NCBI RefSeq assembly: GCF_001039355.2
Contig: NW_019775855.1
Span: 5,152-65,258 of the forward strand
Length of the DNA: 60,107 nt
Reading direction: 5' to 3'
Source of the DNA: Lingula anatina
Lineage: Eukaryota > Brachiopoda > Lingulata > Lingulida > Lingulidae
A program made the position numbers and the translations under genes. Under the pieces are notes generated by a model. The model saw only the letters and a program-made list of their open reading frames with translations, made no database searches and was not told where the DNA came from. Below, one piece after another: positions 37,663 through 48,000 of this stretch. Position 1 is the stretch's first letter. Each line of letters starts with the position of its first letter.

Positions 37663-39063
37663 TTTTGATTAACAAGTCTTCCTCCAAATTGATATCGTAC
37701 ATATGTACCCTGCCAAAGGAGCAAACATGTTAAAAGTCAAAATTTTGTTATTCATATTTTTGAAAAGATGCTTGTGGTTGGTTTTCAATTTTGAATCTTT
37801 CACAACTATAATTTACAAGCATGTGTGGCCCTACACTCACCCCATGCACACACATGCAGGGCAGATATAACGATGCTCTTCACTGACATGGACATCCCAG
37901 CACCTTAAATCGACTTTCCAACACCTTGCACAGGGACCACAAGGAAAAACACATGGGTGAATGTCCTAGCTAAGCTTTCTCTTGGGCATGATATATTATT
38001 CAATTATAAAATAAAAAATATGTTCAAGTGATATATACCAACAAACTGATATGAAAAGGTACTCACTATTTGGCAATGTATGTCTATTCAGCTGTGTAAC
38101 ACTGATAATTGTTATAATACAAGTCTTTGCACTGTCAACACTTTAGGTCACTGAAAGTATAAAAAGGTAGATAAACCTATTATTTATTGGGCATTCTTGT
38201 ACATTATAATAATAAATAACTCCTTTTCATGGACAATGTTACATTTTTTTGTGTTTTTTCATCGTACATAAATCAAAATGCAAAGAAATAGCATGAAAAG
38301 GAATATGCAGAATATCTAAACAATGACTTTCATATCCGCAAAAAAAAACTATCCCCCTCTCATAATATATCTATCTATGCAGAGTCAAGTATACTGCATG
38401 TCATTTCGTGAGCCATTTTTATTAATAAACATCAAAGCACAAAATAAAAGCATAAGAGGGCAAATTCTCAATATTTTATTGTGACATTCATACAAGACAT
38501 GAGGCAAGACTGCCCCCATATTCACTCTACTGTGATCGCCCCAACCACACACACTGTCATTTCATGAAGTATTTAATCTAGTTAACTTCAAAACACAAAA
38601 AAAATTGCATGAAAAGGCAAAAATTCAATATTAAACTTCGATATTCATTCAAGATGTAACACAAGACTGCCCCTGTCGTTACTTGGAACATTGCAAAATA
38701 TACTACCTGTCGGAAATGTAGAAAATCGATAAGTTACAGGTTAGGTTCCTACCTAAATTTTTACCTGTTCAAAAACAAATGTCAAACCATCAAAAAAACT
38801 GAACAGACAAAGAAAAATTGTTCTCTGCATTTGGCACAATTCAAAAGAACGTGTTTACATTTCGGTTCTGTGTGCCGCCATTTTGGAGCAAGACAGTAAC
38901 TTGAGAGAATTTTCAGTGAAATCTATACATGGACACTAGCTTGTCATATATAACTTGAGGATATACTTTAACGTTCTGTCAAGTGCATTAGTAAAATAAT
39001 CAACAGATCAGTGTATAAACGTCTGTTCATCTTACCTGTCTCTATGCCTGCTCCTCCCGCCAT
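37663..39063 (-). CDS. Unrecognised gene, partial exon model
   Basis: Exon 1 candidate: AAAATGGCGGGAGGAG at 39063 encodes MAGGAGIETG and ends CAG|GTAAG at 39036. The start context matches a YY1 site (AANATGGCGG), and another lies at about 38878. A second candidate exon, about 37924 (or 37965) to 37841, reads with six or more Cys (ARCWKVDLRCWDV, HRYICPACVCM) and has a GTGAGTG donor. A third, 37709-37663, has a clean CAG acceptor and GTAAGTT donor and continues the second in phase (VHMYDINLEEDLLIK). Exon 1 does not join exon 2 in phase, so at least one exon is missing. A further open stretch (SYLRRAVTIFDN) lies near 37150-37200. I do not recognise the family; a Zn-binding function would be a guess. 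Confidence 0.3.
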
Positions 39064-40717
39064 TTTGGTTAGAGCATCCGCTCCAAATTTTGAAAACGAG
39101 GCCAAATCTAATGTACTCCAAAATAACCGTCATATGAGCTGGTGGCTCCCGGGCTGTGAATGACTCAAATACATTTTTTCATTCTGATTGTTATCGTAGA
39201 GATCTCTGATATAGAGAACAACTGAAACTAGCAAGTTTATATTACTGTCAAAATAAGAGAGAGACATGCATGGACCTGTTATATTTGCTTTTTTTAATTC
39301 ACCTTGTATATAACCAAGGCAAACTAGATGCTGCTAAATTAATTTTAATTTAAAAGCACTTGTGATGGAATTATAAAAGGTCACACGACTTGGGCTGCAC
39401 CGAGCATTGTAAAGGTTTGCGTTTGCAAAGGTGGGGTATGAATTCATTGGTCATTGCTTATAGTCCGATGTGGTTTATTGTCCGATGGGTCATTATTTGA
39501 AACATGTTTGGATCCTATGGATATTATTGCAAGCATAGTAATGAACTGAAAAATAAGCGGTCAGTAAATACGAAAGTATCTTTATCATCATCACAGTAAT
39601 ACAAAACTTTATTAAGCAATAAATAAGACGCAACTCTAAATCTTCAGTGGATATACAGATATATACGTTAGTAAGTCCATGCCTTATAATGAGAGTTCCC
39701 AATACCACAACATATGTACACAATTCATCACAAACATGTAGGGTTCCATGATACTCCCTGCCCAGGTTCTTCTGAAATTCCACTTGTCACTGATGCATGG
39801 GAGAGGAAATATAACAACAACCTCACATCTTCAGTTCCAAATCTTAAGTCCCCTTATTATGTACAAGAACTCGGTTTGTATACACATTATCTACAAGGTA
39901 TCTATATGCATGCCACAGTGGCAGCAACTAATTGACATTCTAATTGCTATGCAATAGTAAATAGGTGAGGGTTTCTACCTATCAGATTTTAGATATACAT
40001 TTGTCTCAGGCATACCCACAAAGAGAATGATAAATATTCATGCAAGGCCGAAACAAAGTGAATGATTATATTGTTGACTGATTATAATAACACAGTATGT
40101 AAGTGAATGCGTTTTCCACACGCCTTCAATGGACCTCAACAAACAGTTACACTTTACGTAATTGGTTTGATAATGCTTACAAAATTGGTCAATCCTTCAT
40201 CATCCCCACAATTATATTACTAAGTATGTCGCGTAAAATACGTGGACCTGCACCTTTGAATACATCCGGGTGTTTCATTACAGGAAAAGAGAGAAAGTTT
40301 TACAAATATACTGCTCTCCATTATCTGCCCTCACACTAAATATCATGTATACATTTTCCTTTTTCGATATTTTTGCCATCAAATATATAAGTGCAAATGT
40401 CCCTGATCTGTCTTGAAACTGCGTATTTTGGATTACCATATTTCATTATACATGTATATGTATATTGTTAAACCACATAAATTATAATGAATGTCAACCC
40501 TACCATTAGAGTTTATATCGTCTTAGCTCCTTTAGTAACGCCCTTTTTCAAATAGTCTAAACTAAACCAGCTTTCTCCGTACTTCTTTCGGATGATACTA
40601 TACCTCTCTTTGTGTACCTTGACGCATTCTCAGTCAGCTGCAAAGTCAGGAACCTCGGAATAGAAATCAAACAGACTTTTCACCGAATATTGAATGAAAT
40701 CGTTTTAATTGGATACA
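39064..40717. other. Intergenic between two minus-strand genes
   Basis: Lies between the PARP stop and the 39063 start and should contain the promoter of the latter. ORFs at 39493-39783, 39714-39957 and 40103-40339 have no domain or splice context. Nothing else is seen. Confidence 0.45.
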
Positions 40718-41640
40718 CTACATTATTCTGTTGTATGTGATGATATATTCAGGATAGCACATTTTTTTGTCGAAAATAACAAACTCCCTGTACAATTTCA
40801 TGGGAATATCTGCTATCACAGAGTCACAGTGCCCGGGGTCGTTGCATGAGTCTTGCATGCAGTTTTCAACAGTACACGGAGGCCTAGAGAATTGTATTAT
40901 TTCAGGTGTGCGATGTGGTAGACCGATGCAGGCTCGAACAAGGAACATTTTTAGTCCTTCCATTCCGCGGTGGTTTTCATCTGAAAAATGCAAACCGGTA
41001 TTATATAAAGTCAAGTTTTTAACATTACGTTTCAGAGCACAACTACTCAATTTTCTCTCCCTCAATCTTAATACAAATATACATATCAGCTTATAATACC
41101 AAATGAATATTTTTCACGGTACAGCGTATAGTGAACAAGGCAGCAAAGCTGTCAAATGTACAGACAAAAAACAGAAAATAAATAGCAGAAAATAGGATAC
41201 TGTTAATTCTGATGCACTTATGTATTATGCTTAACTGCATAGCCAACATGAAATTTTAATTCTGCGCAACAGTGGATTAGGATGAAAGTAGAATGTGTAA
41301 CAAGCATTAGACTGAGTTCCCATACCTAGATCAATCTACAAGGATCAATCCAACTCGAAGGGGTTTCTCACTAAATTGCTTTCAGCTTAAGTGGCTTAGG
41401 ATTCTGGCATGCCAGTTTCAGTAGGACAGCTAAGCCACTTACATTGATTGCAATTTAGCGAGAATTCCCTTGGAGATAGATCGACCCACAGTTAGCGTGA
41501 CAGGGTCTGGAACTGGTCCCTAAGGCTTCAGGCTGATAAGAGTTAAAGTTCATACTTTGGAAATGCCAGAATGAGAAAAAGTGAAAATTTCACAAAAACT
41601 CAATAAATTCTCAAAAGTCAATAAAAAAAATGATAATAAC

Positions 41641-41697
<57 letters not shown>

Positions 41698-44600
41698 AAT
41701 AGAGCTGTTTTTCTAATTTGGGCTGTATGTCAATAGTAGTATATGTGGACGGCAGAAGCACCATTTGCCTGGGGGTCCTGGGGGTCCTGGGGGCCCTGTC
41801 ACGTAAGTATTACGTAACAACAGGTAATCATTTGGGTGGAGGACCCCTGGGACCTGTTATGTAATTATGACGTAACATTGCGTAATCACCTTGTATATAT
41901 ATATATGGACGAAGTAAGTAGTATTTGCTTGGAGGACCTGATCATTTTGTTCATTATCAATGGGACCTGTTCTATTTTTAGCCACCGACTCGGTTACAGC
42001 TCTGTTTGTTGACATTATCTCTATTGTCGGACCGACCCCGGACTTAACGGCACAGTACACTTTTTAAATACAATCTTTAGTCTTAGTAAGCTGTTATTTT
42101 TTCTAGCCACCAATGTAATTTTTTAGTCTTAGTAAGCTGCTATTTTTAGCCACCGACTGGATTACAGTTCTTGCTGTGTTTAGCAAGCTGTGAACAGGAG
42201 CTGTTTTTAACTATTTACTTGGATTAGGTAGAAGGAGATACCCATATAATTTTATTTTCAAAATTAAAATTATAGATTAAACTGTTTTATAGCCACGGTG
42301 TTTGACCTTAGTGCATTTGCACTAAAACTGAGGGGTGTAAATGACCACTGGGGAGTGGAATGCGACGAACATTATGGGTTGAGATAGAATAGGCATGAAA
42401 AGGGTTATAGTGTATGTGTGGATGGGGGTAGTGTGAGCAAGAATAACAACAACGTATTAATAAAAGAGAACGAACAATAACCGTCCCGTAGACTTTGACA
42501 GCACTGGCCGTCGTATGTTTAAACTAAACGTGTAACCCCTCGGGTCATAGCACTGGTCATCTTAGTATGTGTGTCTTCTCGAAACTTCTCATTGTAATTT
42601 TAAATCACCTTTGCTAGCGAATTTTAACGACGATTATTTAATTACATAAAACTTCTATTGTCGGACCCCGCTTCCACCGTCTACATCAGTCAAATGTATG
42701 ACAATTGACATTGAAACATCCAGAAAGTAAGTTTTGTCCTCTTGAGCATTCGTTATTATTAACCCCCCCCCCCCCAAAAAAAAAAAAATAGAGATGACAT
42801 CGTACGTTTCAAAGCGTCGCATATTATATCCAATTATACATTGGGGCCCCCATGAAATAAATGAGATAGGGAGGAGGATGTAAAAAGAATGATGAAGGGA
42901 GGGGGAGGAGGGACAGTTGGTGAAGAGGAGGAGGAGGGTGTAAATATATATATTTTAATATAAATAGCTTACTCCTTGCTCTAACTTTTCATTCTTTTAC
43001 AAGATGCTGAAGTGTCCAGAGTGCCAAAAAACCTTCTCCAGAAAGGACAACTTGAATAGACACGTAATGAGTGTACACCAGGCGAAAGCTCAGCTTAATC
43101 TACAGGCTGGCAGTGAGTGTGGACCAATCATAGCCCCATTTACTGCCATGGTGACTGGTCCGACTGGCAGTGGAAAATCGGTTTTCGTGAAACGATTGAT
43201 TGCACACTCCCAATCAATGATTTCACCACGCCCACATAAAATAATTTGGTGTTACGATATCTGGCAACATTTATACGAAGTCATGCTGGTCGAGGCAAAG
43301 GGTTTTATTACGTTTCATCAAGGCATCCCTTCCAATATCCAAGATGACGATTTCTTTGATCCTGAAGTGAACAATCTCATAGTATTCGACGACCTGTTTG
43401 CCGAGGCGGCGGTTGATAGCAGAATACGTAACTTATTTACCAAAGTGTCACACCATCGCAATGTTAGTGTCATACTTATTACCCAAAACCTTTTTCCCAG
43501 AGAAAAGGAAGCCAGAACCATCTCCTTGAATTGTCATTATCTCGTCCTCTTTAAAAACCCTAGAGACACATTGCAGGTCAGAACATTAGCCCAGCAGATG
43601 TACCCCGGTGAGGTTAAGGAATTCCTCCGAGCTTTCAAGCAGGCAACCTCTCCTCCTCATGGTTACCTCTTCATAGATCTAAAACAAGACACTCCAGATG
43701 ACTGTCGTCTACGTATTGACATATTTCCCGAGGACAACAATGATGACGAGTACCAATCTGAGATTGTCAAGTATTTACAAGAGGAGAAACATAAGACTCG
43801 ACCTTTAACCAAAATGATTGATAGTATAGAATCAGATCAACGCAAACTGTGGAAAAGAGATGACCTTACCTTGGACGAAAAAGTTGCCTTGAACGATGAA
43901 CTGTTCCTAAAAAACAGTCATATTGGAAACAACTAAGAACAAAAGAACAATACAATAACCCTGTGGGCGCTGGTCCGGTTTATATGAATACCACTCCTAC
44001 ACGACACGGAATATTCCCTCCACCATATAAGACTGTAGGTACACCGCAGCGATTGCCTGCCACTTTAAGGGGGGAACACCTTCCCGTGGAGGGGCCAAAA
44101 AGAAAGTTGTTTGGTGAAACACCAAGAGAACCCTTGCAAAAGCAAACGCGTTTTAAGCCCTACGTTGTTCCACCAAAGACATATAACTTAAGACCGAAAC
44201 CTAAACCGATTCAGACAGGGAAGGGGACTCCCTTATTACAACGGTATGCGCCGGATTCAGAATACGCAGAGTCGCCGCTAATTTATAAAGATTTGTCTAC
44301 GCATGACAGGAATATTGAATACCGTACCAATCCTGATGTGTCCGATAGCATAGAATCGGCGAGCAACGGAGGGTCGGAGCAAACGGAGATGTCAAACACA
44401 GAGTCGGAGGACAGCGACTCAGAAAGCGGTGAAACTTCCAAAGCGTCGGCTACGGAGACGGAGGGTGATGAATCGAAAAATTACAAATACGAGAACAACA
44501 GAAGCTTCAGCAAACTCCGTGACCCTATTAATTACAACAATAACAATATCAAGCAAAACCCAGGATACAAGGCGTTTATACATTTCTATGAAAACAGAGA

Positions 44601-44985
44601 TCAATATCCAACGTATATTGGTGGCCGATATGCTATTCCAATCAAAATACCAGTTCAGACAAAATATAAATAATCTGTTAGAACGTTAATTTTCCCTCCA
44701 CCCTCTGAAACTAGCTGTCTATGTATAATGCATTCTAAATACGTAGCATGTGTTCATTTCGTATTTATATAGACATTGTGTTCATCTGAAGCGGCTCAGC
44801 AATTCAGTTAAATAAAAGGCAAAGTCAATCTACCGAGTGTTTGTGAACCACACGCTATCACAATACTCTAGGTACTTGGGTTGTATACCTTTCTCTATGT
44901 GAATTACAATAGTCTCACCTGACTGTTAGCGAACCCCTGTTTATTTACACGTTGTGCGACGCTTTGAAACGTACGATGTCATCTC

Positions 44986-45016
<31 letters not shown>

Positions 45017-48000
45017 GGGGGGGGGGTTAATATAAACGAATGCTCAAGAGGACAAAACTTACTTTCTGGATGTTTCAATGTCAATTGTCATACATTTGAC
45101 TGATGTAGACGGTGGAAGCGGGGTCCGACAATAGAAGTTTTATGTAATTAAATAATCGTCGTTAAAATTCGCTAGCAAAGGTGATTTAAAATTACAATGA
45201 GAAGTTTCGAGAAGACACACATACTAAAATGACCAGTGCTATGACCCGAGGGGTTACACGTTTAGTTTAAACATACGACGGCCAGTGCTGTCAAAGTCTA
45301 CGGGACGGTCATTGTTCGTTCTCTTTTATTAATACGTTGTTGTTATTCTTGCGCACACTACCCCCATCCACACATACACTATAACCCTTTTCATGCCTAT
45401 TCTATCTCAACCCATATTGTTCGTCGCATACCACTCCCCAGTGGTCATTTACACCCCTCAGTTTTAGTGCAAATGCACTAAGGTCAAACACCGTGGCTAT
45501 AAAACAGTTTAATCTATAATTTTTATTTTGAAAATAAAATTAAATGGGTATCTCCTTCTACCTAATCCAAGTAAATAGTTAAAAACAGCTCCTGTTCACA
45601 GCTTGCTAAACACAGCAAGAACTGTAATCCAGTCGGTGGCTAAAAATAGCAGCTTACTAAGACTAAAAAATTACATTGGTGGCTAGAAAAAATAACAGCT
45701 TACTAAGACTAAAGATTGTATTTAAAAAGTGTACTGTGCCGTTAAGTCCGGGGTCGGTCCGACAATAGAGATAATGTCAACAAACAGAGCTGTAACCGAG
45801 TCGGTGGCTAAAAATAGAACAGGTCCCATTGATAATGAACAAAATGATCAGGTCCTCCAAGCAAATACTACTTACTTCGTCCATATATATATACAAGGTG
45901 ATTACGCAATGTTACGTCATAATTACATAACAGGTCCCAGGGGTCCTCCACCCAAATGATTACCTGTTGTTACGTAATACTTACGTGACAGGGCCCCCAG
46001 GACCCCCAGGACCCCCAGGCAAATGGTGCTTCTGCCGTCCACATATACTACTGTCAATCCTAAGAATCATTCTTGTAAGTTAAAAAATACAGAAAATGTT
46101 ACAAAGTAACAGTACAGGGCTCCTGATGAATGGTAGTGATAAGTCACATCTTGAAAATACCACTTTGAAAAATGAAAAATTAAAAAAGGAAAAATTACAA
46201 AAATATTCCACTAAAGCTGCCAATCAGTCCAGCAATATTACCATGATATGAATCATCCAACTTGAGTTTAAACAGTGTAAACAACTCACAGAAATATAAT
46301 ATATTTTGTTTTACTACAAAAAGGGCAGTCATAGCTATTATTCTGATATCTGAACTTGTCATCAGACCATTTGACCTCCATAGATGTCTATATTCTGTAA
46401 TAATCTCTTAAGAAATTATAACAAAAAAAAAATACTTTTTAGAAAAAAAATCATTTTTTGCCCAAACAAACAGTTATTATCCCTTTAACTGCAAAGTCAA
46501 GTTGCAAATATTGCAAAACAGGTAGTATCAATAAAAGTGAACTGTTACATGCCCTTGGGAGTTATAAGTCCCACACTGAAAATTCCAATATGTGAAAATA
46601 AAAATTTCACAAAAATGTACAATAGAATAACATGGTCAATAAGATTACAGTTTCAGGACCATATGTGAGAGTTCAAATTCACATAATGAAAAGCCCAATA
46701 TGTGAAAAATGATGACAGTGCATAAAATAATATTACACAATGTTTAAAGACATAAAAAACCAACACAACTGCTAATGTGGAAATACAGAAAATGCTATAT
46801 AACTATTAACATGATATGAATAACCCTATTGAGTTTGCAAATAATAAGGCACTGTTATTCATCTTTAGCATTAATGTAAGCCTTACACAATTTTTTTCTT
46901 TTGTAAACTTATTTTCAATATAAAACAACATTTACCTGCATAATTATCATCGACTCCTTATTATGTTACACAGTTAAGAGAGCTAAACCTATGGGACTTT
47001 ACAGAGAAATCTCAACGAGTGTTTTATGTAATCTCATTTAATGGCCAATTGAATATTGATTAAGCAAATTATTTTATAGAGCTTAATTTAATTAGTGATC
47101 ACCCAAGGGACAATATCATACTGTCCGTTATCCATATACATTTATTGCACCATATAGTACTCTAAAGAACTGCATTGCTTCCAAAACAGAAAACAATCAC
47201 ACTGATTTTCCAACACAAGCTGCACTTCAGACCTATAAAACTTTTCTGTAAGTTTGAGTATCATAAGTAACATGGTTTACCCTTAATCGCTATCCTGGGA
47301 GCAGTGTCCAAAGTGGGGTTTTCTTCAACTTTCATGCAATATAACATAATGCTTAAAAGCATAATGACCATCATTTTTCAATAATAAAGTAACAGTATCA
47401 TGGATATTCAGGAAATATGATTAGCAATAGGTCTTCAAGCCAACAGAAGTTCAAAGTCACATCTCGAAAATGTCGTTATGTGAAAATTTTAATTCTCACA
47501 AAAAAACTATATAATTTCCAGAAAAGTTATTTGATAAACAGGTTTTCCAACTGAAGCTACATTTTAGTCCTATGCAAGTTTTCTGTAAGTTTGAGAAGAG
47601 TAAATGACATGCTTTTCTTTAAATGGTCACTATGGAGGCAGTACCCAAAATAGGGTTGTCTTCAATTTTGATGCAACATTACATAATGCTTAACAGCATA
47701 ATGACCATCAATTTTTTTACAGAAAAATAAAAGTATCATGGATATTCAGAAAATGTGATATGGGAAGGTCTTCAAGGCCATGGATGTTCAGAGTCACACT
47801 TTCAAAATGCCAAAATGTAAACAAGAGATAGCTATACTGAAATGGGATTATTTCCATTTACAACACCCTTTTTTATATTAAGCAAAATAATCAATTTACT
47901 GTCATTTTTAAATGATCAACTACGAAAATTGTTGACATAGGAAAAATATCAATAGAACAATTTTAAATGTCCAATTTGCTCCATTCAAAGATTCTGAACA

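Larger units (their letters stand above)
41735..46052. mobile_element. Miniature Polinton/Maverick-like element, intact
   Basis: The ends AGTAGTATATGTGGACGGC and its exact complement define 4,318 bp. GTCAAT lies directly outside both ends (41729-41734 and 46053-46058), a perfect 6-bp target duplication. The inverted repeats run 41735-42821 and 44954-46052, about 1.09 kb each. Ends starting AG, 6-bp duplications and long inverted repeats are the hallmarks of Polintons. Between them are an A32-type packaging ATPase (43004-43936) and a second ORF. Polintons are normally 15-20 kb with PolB, integrase, protease and capsid genes; none of these is present. It is probably a non-autonomous or satellite derivative that kept packaging functions. 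Confidence 0.85.

Noticed and set aside
39172-39200. Shared TTTTTTCATTCTGATTG string with about 58738-58760
   Set aside because: Too short and low in complexity to call a repeat family without a genome search.
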